NCBI GenBank assembly: GCA_950295325.1
Contig: OX485804.1
Span: 20,088,001 to 20,152,000, forward strand
Reading direction: 5' to 3'
DNA length: 64,000 bases
DNA from: Polytrichum commune
Taxonomy: Eukaryota > Streptophyta > Polytrichopsida > Polytrichales > Polytrichaceae
Under the pieces are notes generated by a model. It did not search any database and had not been told where the DNA came from. It worked only from the letters and a program-made list of their open reading frames with translations. Numbering within the stretch: the first letter of the stretch is position 1; the number at the start of each line of letters is the position of its first letter. Both the position numbers and the translations under genes were made by a program. Below are positions 1 to 10,525 of the stretch, piece after piece.

Positions 1-330
1 ATGCAAGATATTCCAATTTCTTCTCACCACCAACAAAAGCAAACTACTCCCCAACCCTCCGACTAGCTTAAACTAAAAAATCACAAATTCTCATCACGGT
101 GATAAATCCCTGAATCACTTATGCCTAATATACTGCCCCCTTCTCCAAATCCAACATCAACAAATTAGACAACATACTCAATAAACTAACCAAAGAAATC
201 TGCAACATACCCAAAAGCACAACCAACATCCTCACCCACCTGAACAACAAAGACTTTGACATCAACACAACATCCCTCCTCCCCAACTATTTACATAATG
301 AGTCCTCCTTTCACAAAAATAGGCACATAC
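1..330 (+). mobile_element. LINE (non-LTR retrotransposon) reverse-transcriptase remnant
   Basis: Read with a few frame corrections, this stretch encodes pieces typical of the part of a LINE ORF2 that follows the RT catalytic centre: TTNKSKLLPNPP at about 32-66, then NINKLDNILNKLTKEICNIP and NILTHLNNKDFDINTTSLLP at about 155-285. In-frame stops and shifts show that it is dead. The element is cut by the left edge of the window, so its 5' extent is unknown. It resembles, but is not the same family as, the LINE remnant at 49.8-51.7 kb. The call rests on recognition of the protein pattern and not on a search. Confidence 0.6.
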
Positions 331-2064
331 ACCTTGAACCGCATCATCAGAACCATGATTAGTTTAAGGCCAACGGCTCAAATTCACGCCGGTGTAAAGC
401 ACACATGCAATTTTGTTGTCTTTTCTTTTCTTCTCATTCCTCAATGCCATAATGGATATGTCTTTTGGCTCTAAGTAGCTTTGTAAAGGTATTCTAAACT
501 TGTTGAGAAAAGATCCCACACTTTGCCAAGTGATTCATGAAGTATGTCTTAATGCACTTTGAATTATCGCTGTGTATTTGTTATCAAGCGTTGAAACTCG
601 GCAAGTTTATTGCATTCTCCAAGGTACATTTCTATTGGTAATAGAGAAAAATCCAAGCCTTCATGATAAAAATGACAAAAAAATAAGTCTATGTGAACAC
701 TCAAATGCTTGTATATTTGAAAGGTTGAATAACAATTCAACACAATAATATTTCTTAAGCATACAATTTGAATGATCCAAGGACAATGATCATTCAATTG
801 AAGTGTTGTGATATGTCAACTGTATGTTATGCAATATACCATACGAAGGATCTAGACTTTCAAGAGTTGTGAGGCACCCATCACAACTTTAACGCCCTTA
901 GAATTAGCATATAAGTTTTAAAAATGAAAACGAAAATTCTTACATGTGTTTATTTTAATTTTACACAAACATAATCATTTTTGAATGGGGACCTCAACCA
1001 TGCCCTTAAATTATAGGTTTGTATTGATTCCCCAAGTCACTTGAAGTCTCCACCTTTGCAACCATTTGCTCATCTACATATAATTTGAAAGGAACTATTG
1101 GAAAATTTGGGTACATGTATATAAATGGCCTAGATTGAGATACATATCTAATATAACTTGTCACCGATGTCAATATGACCAAATTTTTACTTCTTCTTTG
1201 TAGTAAGTTGTGTCGAATACAATACCAAGCTCAAAGAGTAAGTTTAAAGATGACTTCAATACTTATGTAGGAATTGTACAAACGATTTCATAGGTTGATG
1301 AGCATAAGGACTAGTTTCTCCTAAACCTGGAGAACGGTAGTTGGTGAAGGACATAAGCATTAGGTAATACCATCCATGTCATGCTCAAAATGTCCGCTGC
1401 AGGTAATTGCAAGCAACACTTGGTTGATACGATGATGCTTTTCAACTTGTGTCACTCGAGCACGGTCATAAATCAACATACATGCAAAATCCTCATCCAT
1501 TCATTACGTTCTAGAAGAAAGGAAAGGAAGATTCTTCATACATGACACATGCATCACAAATTCTCCATGCTGCACTTCCAAAAACTTGATGAAAGTTGCA
1601 AGAATGAGGAACAACCTATTAAGAGCAATGAGCACGGAAGATCAATATCCGAAGTGCCATGAAAATGAACAAAGAAAATTATCATAATCCACCAAGCTCT
1701 TTAGTGCACACAATACTAAAGCCAACAATGGTCAAATCACCCGTTCTGTTGCCGACCAAAGCCTCCCACCTCACCAATGCAAAACAATCTTTGTAGTAAG
1801 TGCTCCCAAAATGACAAAACTAATTAAGATATGTGTACAAAAGAGTCCCAAGTTTCACAAGCTAACCAACTATTCTAGCGAATATTGAAGCAAGCTCGCC
1901 CATGCCTGAGGAAATTGTATGTTTTCTCTTCTTTAAGCACTAGGTGAATATATGACAAGCTACTGCAAGTTCTCCTTCACTTCAAATAAGAATAGTTGGA
2001 AGGATTAAATAAGACAATGAACGGGGAAAACTAACCACTAGTCACAGATGAATGAATTGAGTTT
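331..2064. other. Gene-free AT-rich stretch
   Basis: Only short ORFs without coding character are present on both strands. I see no recognisable domain, terminal repeat or RNA gene. It is probably old, decayed repeat sequence between the LINE remnant and the first copy of the 200-bp dispersed repeat. Confidence 0.4.
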
Positions 2065-2235
2065 GAGAAATAACCGGTCGAAGTTCAAGACTTCAGGAGA
2101 ATTACCCATCGTTCTAGAGGATCTATGGAATATACCTCAAGATTAATAAAGAACCCCCGAAAGGTCAAAACATGTAACTGATTGGACTTGGAAACACTAG
2201 GATTTTGATTGGTTATGCCCAAAAATCTCCCCGGC
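2065..2235 (-). repeat. Dispersed repeat R2 (about 200 bp), inverted copy
   Basis: Read on the minus strand this copy begins GGGGAGATTTTTGGGCATA and runs through a region containing GGTTACATGTT-like and TCTTGAAGTTCAAGACTT-like segments. The same order recurs on the plus strand at 6943-7160, 8355-8560, 18263-18340 (5' part only) and 59480-59625. The family looks like part of an LTR retrotransposon, but no coding domain confirms this. Confidence 0.6.
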
Positions 2236-3434
2236 TATTGATATGAGAACTTGCAAACGTGGGGACAGTCCTCATGGGAATCATTTGACTTAGCAACCTG
2301 GATTGTGCATATATGAAGTCCGACAAATCCAACACTGGAGCACAAGATCAATTCAATATTAGATTAAATCTACCTTGCATACCCTTCCCAGGTTACGATT
2401 AACTTAAACAGTTTGATAACTTGCACAGTAGAAAAATACAGATAGACGGTTCACCGACTCCAAGCTACCAGAACAACAAAGACCACTTAATAGGTTTGAG
2501 AAGGTTGAATCCACCACCTAACACTGTTTTGGAACATATCCGATCAAGAGTGACATTTTGGTCTAACTGTCTATTATCATCTTTTGCTTACCGCAATCTG
2601 CCTAAAAGTGAATTGAACGAAAACCTCTCCTCTAAAAAGTAAATAATAAAATGAAATAAAGGGGGACAAAGGCACTACATTCACATAACATTAAGTAGCA
2701 ATGCTAAGAGGGTACCCTTTGAGTACCCGCAAATTTACCTCAACAAGAAGGGAAAAGCTTGCAAAGCAAGGGTGAATGAATGGATAATTAATCAAATATA
2801 GAAGCTTCAAAAAGGTATCAAAGAGGTTTCCAATGCGGGTGTCGGGAGACTTTTCAAAAAGTGCAACTACCTTTTTGACCTCACCAACTTTCCCGTTGCT
2901 TTATAGCTATTTAAATTTGTTTAGATTGTAATTTAGCCTAGATTAGAACCTTTATCACCACTTGGCATTAGTTTTGTCCTAGAAACCGACATAATTAATA
3001 CTAAGCATTGAAAGTAACTACCCAAATAGATCTAAAATAGCCTAAGTAAAACTCAAACTTAGTGTTACTTTTGCTCTTGAAAGAGCATCAAACCGGCACG
3101 CGCCAGTTTAATGCTCTTTTAAGAAGGTCAATTCGGGCTTGCTAATTAATGTTATGCAGCCTTGGAAACAAAAGTCTAAATATTCGAATTAAGAATTCCT
3201 ATTGGATGTCGCTTTCACCATGTAAACCTTGGGGAAGAAACCCCACTTGCAAGTGAACTTGTTTTAACGTGTGGATACTTTCCATTGTGAATAGGGGAAA
3301 ACTGACTCCCAAGCATGTATGTCACTAAAATACTTCTGCTCAAGCATGGAAGGAGGTCACCGAATAGGTTGGATGCTTCAAAATTGGAAGGTGGTTGTGT
3401 GCACACATAGAGAGCCACCTCTTTCAAGGTGACT
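2236..3434. other. Gene-free stretch
   Basis: No ORF with family resemblance is present. The stretch is AT-rich with scattered short inverted segments, for example GAGCATCAAAC near 3085 against GTTTAATGCTC near 3106, a possible small hairpin around a CGGCACGCGCC core. I found nothing else. Confidence 0.35.
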
Positions 3435-3735
3435 CCTTTGCACTAGACACATGTTTAAAAGAGATTGGACTACGTCCTCATATTATGAACCACTCCACAC
3501 TCAAAAGTGAACACAATTGGAAACTGGACCCAAGAATTCAGTTGAGAAATCAACAAACATGCACTTCCGATAACCAATATTGAAGCAAGGGAGGTCCATT
3601 TTCAATTCGATTTGTGCTCATGCTTCCTCCTAGATTTTCTATTACAGCACAAGTTATGTTCTGTAAATTTAAGGGGTAGAAGTTGGAGAACACGAAAAAC
3701 AAACCAAATAACACCCACATACTTTACTCCCAATG
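3435..3735 (+). repeat. Dispersed repeat R3, copy 1
   Basis: About 300 bp that begins near ACACATGTTTAAAAGAGATT and ends near AACACCCACATAC. It aligns by eye along its whole length with copies at 4015-4290, 7600-7870 and 12585-12862. Shared landmarks are ACTCCACACT, AATCAACAAACATGCACTTC, a short TTCAATC segment and ACATGAAAAATGAACCAAA near the end. Copies 1 and 2 lie 280 bp apart in the same orientation. No protein is recognisable. Confidence 0.7.
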
Positions 3736-4014
3736 AAGTGACATCTCAACGTTCTCTAGTATCTCCACTCAGTCAATTCCACTGTCCCTTTTCCAAACAG
3801 AGCACACACTCTGGAGTGTGAAGCAATGAAGACTGCTGTGCAGGAAGATGAGGCATCTCCCCCACTTTTTCCAACCCATTCCAATGTCTTACTCTACCGG
3901 CAACTAAGACTGCAGAGTAGAATTGGAAAAAATTGTGCACAATACGAGAGTGGCACAAGAGAGGCCACTAAGTTTGAGTGGCATGTGGTTCCGTGAGAAT
4001 GGAAGAGCAAACAT

Positions 4015-4290
4015 CGTAAAGACACATGTTTAAAAGAAATTGGACTACGTTTTCAAATATCGATAACTATTCTAGACTCAATAATGAACACAATTGAGAG
4101 AACCTATGTATCCAGTGAAGAAATCAACAAACATGCACTTCCGATAACCGTAACTAAAATCAAAGGAGGTCCGATTTTTACAAATGTTTCATCGTAGATT
4201 TGCTAATCCAATGCGAGTTTTGCTGTGTAAATCTAATCAGTAGAAGTTGGAGAACATGAAAGAGGAACCACATAACACCCACATACCTTA
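4015..4290 (+). repeat. Dispersed repeat R3, copy 2
   Basis: This is the second member of the R3 family. It shares GACACATGTTTAAAAGAAAT, AATCAACAAACATGCACTTC and AACACCCACATACCTTA with the other copies. It is in direct orientation to copy 1, which suggests a local tandem duplication of an older element. Confidence 0.7.
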
Positions 4291-4764
4291 ACACACTCGC
4301 ACGCCTTTCTGAAACTCCAGTGTGCACTTCACAACTAACTCGCCAAATCATACTACTACCGTGCAAGTGGATCTGAGCAAACTGAACTGGAGAGACAGTC
4401 ATGTAGCTTATAAATTGGTACGAGTTGCGCATACCTATGTATGAAGGCGGATATATGTGTATTGAGATCGCCCTGCAAATTCCACCGAGTCCTCATCCTC
4501 ACGAACCATCATCTTTCAACACCAAGCGCAGAGATTCCAAAGAACGATCAATAATTTCAACAGACCCACCACCCAAATTCCGTGGTGTGGTCACGGCTAG
4601 CGGTGGAGATGGTTGTTTCTTTCTGTGTATTCGGGGTATTGGATCTGTATGCAGAAATTCAATAGTGAGAATTCTAGCGGGACATACAGACTCGAGCTGA
4701 ACGCACCCATGTTCCCAGATTCAACAAATTATGAAACAACGACAGATGATTGACACCCTTCTGT

Positions 4765-5020
4765 TCGTCAGTCGTGCGGAGAAGAACACCAATTCCTCCG
4801 ACATGGACTGCAAGGAGAGGGAGCTCAAAGAGTAGTAGAACGAGAGACCGTAGCGCAAGAGGAAGGTAGCTATGGCGGGGAAGAAGCTGGGAGCAGTGTG
4901 CATTTCCTTGGCAGGATCATGGGCAGATTTTTGAGAGACACGGTCACCCGGACTTGGTGATAGGTTATGGCCCGAATTCTTGGGAATTTTCTCTCTCCTG
5001 TAGCTCTTACTGGCCAAAGT
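4765..5020. repeat. Local duplication D1, left arm
   Basis: This arm matches 5600-5800 at clearly above background. Both contain GCGCAAGAGGAAGGT, CATGGCGG- or TATGGCGG-type text, GCATTTCCT, GGCAGGATCAT and GAATTCTTGGGAAT, followed by CTCTTACTGGCCAAAGT. It is richer in GC than its surroundings. The minus-strand reading contains ATFLLRYGLSF-like hydrophobic text in this arm and ATFLLRGGLLF in the other. That hints at a former short membrane-protein exon, but I do not recognise a gene. Confidence 0.5.
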
Positions 5021-5599
5021 GTCTAAGGGATGTGCAGCTCTTCGAAGGGCTAATACGCAATTATGAAGTCCCTAGTGTAAAAGTGCCCCTTGAAATTGAT
5101 CTCCCAATCCTCGTGAAGCATTCTAATCAGGCGAGCCGCCACGAATTCCCTACTCTTGTTCTTCTTTGTTCCTACAGCTGCTAAACCACCGCCCAACTTT
5201 ACAACAAGCTAGTTTCTTGGCCAAAGGAATCACCAGCAAATATCTGCTTCACGATTGTTTAGCAGTCCGGTCGGTTGCTGCACGCAGTCGGTTGCTCGAT
5301 CATGCAGTCTTCACTGCAAGATATGCATACCAACTTCAGAGTTCTGGCACATCTTCCAAAAACACATGCACATTTAATCCTCAGGACCAATGATTTGAAG
5401 CAAACGACTTCTCAAACGATAACAACACTCTACCTTGCGTTCATCGATCTGGAGAGGATTAGCAGTTAACCTCCAACTTAGCCTGCCATGAGCAAATTGA
5501 ACTGGGAGCCCAAAACAAAAGCAAAACTGATCATGTCAGAACATCACTACCCTTCAGGAGCCACGAATCACCACTACCAAGAACCTGTGTGGAAGGCTG

Positions 5600-5843
5600 T
5601 TGATCGTCAGAGCCATTGTGGACAATGAATAAGAGCCCGCCGCGCAAGAGGAAGGTGGCCACTATGGCGGAGCAGAGTGCATTTCCTCGGCAGGATCATC
5701 GCCAGATTCAAAAGACGCGGTCACCGGACTCGGTGATGGCTTATGGCCGAATTCTTGGGAATCTTCCCTATACTGTAACTCTTACTGGCCAAAGTATTTA
5801 CATTTACTCGAGCTGTGCCGACCTTGCACTGTGCCGGGTGTGA
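5600..5843. repeat. Local duplication D1, right arm, with short unassigned ORF
   Basis: This is the right arm of the duplication described for 4765-5020. A plus-strand ORF at 5625-5843 starts MNKSPPRKRKVATMAEQ, so it carries a basic PPRKRKV stretch like a nuclear-localisation signal. The corresponding frame in the left arm is not conserved as an ORF, so coding is doubtful. No family is recognised. Confidence 0.4.
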
Positions 5844-6942
5844 GAGCAGGTGCACATTCATTCAGTAATTCAATTTGATAAATTTTCATTTCTCCGCAAG
5901 TCCATGTGCATAGCCGCGGCGCCGGCGGGCAATGAGCGACACTCAAACTTTAAATTATGTCATTAAACATAGAAAACCACCTCAAAAACACTAAATCCAA
6001 TATTTCACACCCAATACTAAGTCCTTACACACCTATCCTCACCTAAGATGAAGGCAAAACATGCATAGAACGGAACTCTTAAGACAATTCTACACATGTG
6101 TAAAGAACAATTATCTGTGGATTCTACTTGAATACAATTCTATTCATTCACAAAAAAATACAATTTATCTCTTCAACTTGGACCTAGCAATGCAAAGCAC
6201 TTTTTGGAACGGAACTCTAGGACCTACTAGGTAGCATGGTAGCATTTCAAGTTAAAATAGAAGCCCCTCTCTATACTCCGGGACCCAGTGGCCTTGTATT
6301 GTGTTTAGCAATGAAATAAAGCATTTCATTTGCTTCCAAAAAAATAAAATAACAGATGAATAACTACAATAGAAGAGTTCAATACACATGTTGACCAAAC
6401 CAGGGAGCTACACCAAATTAAACATTGTGCTACATTCAAGAAGGAACAATCCCCATGTATGGCTTACGATTCATAGACGCCATCTTAAGGGGTCCGTGTA
6501 AAACCTACCTAGCCTTTATAGGCTTATGGTTTATTCATCCCAAATTAATCCTACTAGACTAATTTACAGTCTCCGATGCTAACTCCGGGGTCAAATATGC
6601 TTAAACGAGACTTTTCTGAGCTAAACAAGGAATTCCAATATTTTCACCTTCAACTTACGTGGCTGCCTCGAATTCTTGGCCTCCATACATCCCACGTTTT
6701 CATAAAACCATTCCGGTTAATACATGACGCAAGATGACTACCTTCAAAACACCATATCACCACATCCACAACCTTGACAAACTAGTTGATCATACGCAGG
6801 ACAAGAACCACTGCATAGGGAGGTTTGATTGATTCTCCATTTGGCAACAATAAGAGGTATAATATCTCTCTCTATGGAGTGCATTGAATTGCCCCTTGGA
6901 GAAAGTTCAAAACCTCGACCTACGTCTACAACCCAGTGTTCA
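5844..6942. other. Gene-free stretch
   Basis: No coding, RNA or terminal-repeat signal is seen. It contains a short GC-rich patch near 5913 (GCCGCGGCGCCGGCGGGC). The remainder is AT-rich. Confidence 0.35.
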
Positions 6943-7160
6943 GGGAGATTTTTGGGCATAATCGGTCAAGTTCCTAGTGTTTCCAAGCCCAAGCAGTTAC
7001 ATGTTGACGTCTACCGGTTTTTCATTGTCAAATTGAAGAACATTCTGCAAACTCCTCTAAATCGATCAGCAATAACTTTCCTGAAGTCTTCAACTTCAAC
7101 CAGTTATTTCTCAAACTCAACCAGGTCATCTACACTAGCAGTCAGTTCTGCCCGTTTATT
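6943..7160 (+). repeat. Dispersed repeat R2, plus-strand copy
   Basis: Starts GGGAGATTTTTGGGCATAAT and ends near GTCAGTTCTGCCCG. It aligns with 8355-8560 throughout and with the inverted copy at 2065-2235. A plus-strand ORF at 6829-7254 lies over it but is a by-product of the repeat. Confidence 0.65.
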
Positions 7161-8058
7161 GTTACAAACCCACCAAAACATGTGCACCGATCGACCTCAT
7201 ACATCCAAACAACCCATTCTCAAAGAAGATGAAAACCAATCACTGAATGTTTGATAGTCAGGGGTGGGGAGGGGGGCGGGGGGGGAGGACAAGTTATTAT
7301 TGAAGGAGAAGAAGAAGAAGATACTTTGGTGTTGAGACAAGCTGATAAATAAGCTTAGCAGATGCATGCACAAGAATACAAAGATGCTTGGCTCCTGCTA
7401 CTACTTAAATGCTACTAGTGCACCAGGACACCGTGTTGGATGATGGTACAAGCAATCAAACCCAACACAAGTCTGCCATCCACACAGTTCGTATGTCAGG
7501 CCATAAGGTGTGCATGCGAGCAAGTGTTATGTGGTAATTTTTCTTGATCAGACATCTGCATTTGGTCAGTGTGGCATTAGGCGAGGATCAAACGACAAAC
7601 AACGTACACAAAGTGACATGTTTCAAAGAGATATCACATACTCCACACTGAACAGTGAACACAATGAGGAGACTTGCTATGAAATATTCACTCAAGGAAC
7701 CAACAAACATGTACATCCAATAACCATAACCAAACTAGGAAAAGTCCGATTTTCAATCAAGTTTTGTTGATGCTTCACCGTAGATTAGCTATTAATGCAA
7801 CACAATCTGATTGGCAGGAATAGGAGAACATGAAAAATGAACCAAACAACTCCCACATACCTTATGAAAACGAAATCCTTTATCCATGAGAAACGAGCGA
7901 CGCAAGCCTCCCGCACAACAATGATGCAATGGAGCCCCTTGCCACAAGAAATGAACGAGATGAAAGAAAAAAAACAAACTATTGAATCATCTTTAGCCTC
8001 AGATGGAGTTGTCGGTACCTAGTGTACTACAATCAGGCGACTAGGCATGGGCAAGGTA

Positions 8059-8705
8059 GGGTGAATTTCCATGTACGCCACTTGCCCACCAGACTCTACT
8101 ATGAACAAGAACTAACCTGCCCAAATGCAAAGGGATTCTGGTGGTGTAGGGTTCGTATGTGCCAACTAGCTACTCCGATCTTCTCAAATTCGGTCCCACC
8201 TACTTAAGCTCCTCCTCCCGGTTATCAAGGATGAAGTTCTAGATTGATTCTCTCGAGTCTTTAACCAATCTTAATCCTTTGGTGACTGGCGCGCACTTGT
8301 AGGTTAAAGATTATTGAATGGGCTCATAGAAGTATGCTACAATGCCCGTGAAGTTTTCAGGCATAGTCGGTCAAGATCCTAGTAATTCTAAATCCAATTG
8401 GTTACATGTTGACATCTTCCGGATTTGCTTCATTCATTTGAGGTATATTCTGTAGATTCCTCTAAATGATTGGTAAATTTCTTGAAGTCTTGAACTTCAA
8501 CTGGTTATTTCTTGAATTCGAACGGTTCATATGCAACTAACCGCCAGTTCTTTTCGGACATAGGTACACTAGCCGGTGTCCATGGCCCTCGACATTCTAG
8601 CGGACCATCAAAATGTGGTTGGATGTGGCTTATGCTTAACTACATGGCAAACACCTCCGACCCACTATTATCTAGAATGTAGTGGGCAAGTTGCTTACAT
8701 GGAAA
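8059..8705. mobile_element. MITE with Harbinger-like ends, family M1, degraded copy containing R2
   Basis: The left end GGGTGAATTTCCATGTACGC and the right-end text CACTATTATCTAGAATGTAG...CATGGAAAG match the two ends of the clearer M1 element at 55010-56366. The last bases of the right end are lost. An R2 repeat copy (8355-8560) lies inside. No target duplication survives. The element joins directly onto a second, shorter M1-type element. Confidence 0.6.
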
Positions 8706-8835
8706 GGGTTAGTTTCCATGTGAGCCACTCGCCCACCAGAGTGTACTTAAAACGTAGATTCACTTAATGAAATCTACATTTTCATTAGAATATGGTGGGC
8801 GAGTGGCCTACATGGAAGCCATCCCAAACTCACCC
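8706..8835. mobile_element. Short M1-type MITE (about 130 bp)
   Basis: The ends are inverted repeats. Left: TTTCCATGTGAGCCACTCGC followed by CCACCA. Right: TGGTGGGCGAGTGGCCTACA followed by TGGAAGCC and ...ACTCACCC. The internal sequence is only about 50 bp and partly self-complementary (GTAGATTCAC and ATGAAATCTAC). It abuts the larger M1 copy at 8059-8705, giving two related elements head to tail. Confidence 0.6.
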
Positions 8836-8844
8836 TTGGTGAAC

Positions 8845-9175
8845 AATGAGTTCAAAAAATCTCCAAAAACATTTGGGGGCTGCCCCAGCCCGTATTTGCC
8901 TCCCCCTACAAGCTCATAGTTCATGAGGATACTTTAACGTCCACCGCAAGAAATGGGGACATTGTGTTAAGTGCTGAGGAGAAAGCAGTTCCCTACGTTG
9001 ATTGTCGGCTTTAGTCGGGGAGTGCAGACAGAGAAATTGTCCATGGGACAGGAAGTTGCCATTCGAAACTACATTTCTGGAGGTATGGGTACTGTAGTAA
9101 CTTAGTGAGGGGCATGTGAGGAGAAGATGAGATCGGACGGTTTTTTTAGGAAAATCGAGGTTCATGGGCATCTCA
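8845..9175. repeat. Repeat block X, copy 1
   Basis: Runs from TCTCCAAAAACATTTGGGGG to GGAAAATCGAGGT. It matches 12870-13190 closely (GCTGCCCCAGCCCGTAT, GTGTTAAGTGCTGAGGAGAA, GAGATGAGATYGGACG). No ORF is conserved between the two copies. Confidence 0.7.
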
Positions 9176-10525
9176 GGGCCGGTTTATACTATGGACCATG
9201 AAGTCGGACCATGTAAGAGGGCCTTTTTCAATGGTCCGAGTTTATGATCCAACTTCCATGCTCCGACTTCTCAAAAGATCAATTTTGAAAGCTTTGGGCC
9301 CCTCACTAGGTGTAAACCGAATGTAGATCAAGAAGAATGACATGCACCAAAAAGTGAATGTGCTGATTTTTTTTAATATATGTCCAAAAACGTTATTCTT
9401 TAAAAAAATTCAAGTTTGCTCATTCTCTTGTCTTGTCTTCAGCTTTACTTGTCTTCACTTCTTGTTAAATGTGTCGAAGATGTGGCTTGCAAATCTTCTC
9501 ACAACAATTTTACAAAAGAAGAATAAGCGATTGAATTTGTATATGTTGAATCAATGTAATTTGCATGTGACATGTACCTTGTGTTGTACATTGAGCATTA
9601 TTTGCAACCCGCTTCATCATGTGTACTCAAATTCTTGAGTTCTTGATGTCCCACCTTGTTTGATGAAACATGTGGGAGCAGGTTTAAGGGGCAGGGCAAG
9701 GAAGAAATGGTATATCTCATGGGCTATGATATGATCTAGGTACATAGAGGGCAGACTTGCTCCTCAAGATTCATTACATTATATAGATGCTAAAAAGTGT
9801 GCCTTGTGAGCCTTACCTAGTGGGAAGAGTTGTATAGAAAGCCCTCAAAAGAAAATTCATTAAAAGAGTATTATAATGTCATTTCTTTGCCATGGCCCCT
9901 TGTCTCTTTTCCTACCATACCACCTCTCTTGCCTCTCTCACCGCAAAACCCGTTGGACCATGTCAATATATTAATTAGGCTTTAAAATATGTTCTCACTA
10001 AGAAAATAATTCCAGTATGCAACGAAGGGACCATTTGAGAGATCACAATGTTTGGCTGGTAAGGTAGAAATACCATAAGCAGTTAACCACCCTCTAGCCG
10101 TGCATTAGACCGCCGTCATAATGATGAAGTGCCATTTCTGAAACGGATCATGGCTTGGCGACAACTTCAATACGTGCACACTTAGTGTAGCCAATGAGAG
10201 GCAAGTGTTAATGTACTCATGAGGTAACCGATTTAGACGATGTTATGTATGGAAATGCGGAGTACCGTGTTCGCTGTAGGGAAAATCTAGTAAACGAGTA
10301 GGGGGTTGAACAAACTTTCCACTTTGAAAAATTGTGGAATTTTTCGTACAAGGCAGAAAAATATGAAACAACTTGCATTGTTCACGAATCCTTCTCGTCT
10401 ATCTTGGAAAATTATCTCATGATTGTCAGACCAGATCTTCAATGCGAATCACCTTATTTTCACAGGTTATGGTATTTCTCCCTTATTTGCATACTTACAA
10501 CATGTGCCTCCTGCCAGTGTAAAAT
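9176..10525. other. Sequence present only in copy 1 of the tandem duplication
   Basis: This stretch separates block X from block R1 and is absent from the second copy. At its left end, 9178-9318 has weak inverted ends (GGTTTATACTATGG at 9181 against AGGTGTAAACC near 9307), which suggests a small TIR element. The rest has only short ORFs and no family I recognise. Confidence 0.4.

Noticed and set aside
6829-7254. A 141-codon plus-strand ORF
   Set aside because: It overlies the R2 dispersed repeat; the other R2 copies do not keep the frame open.
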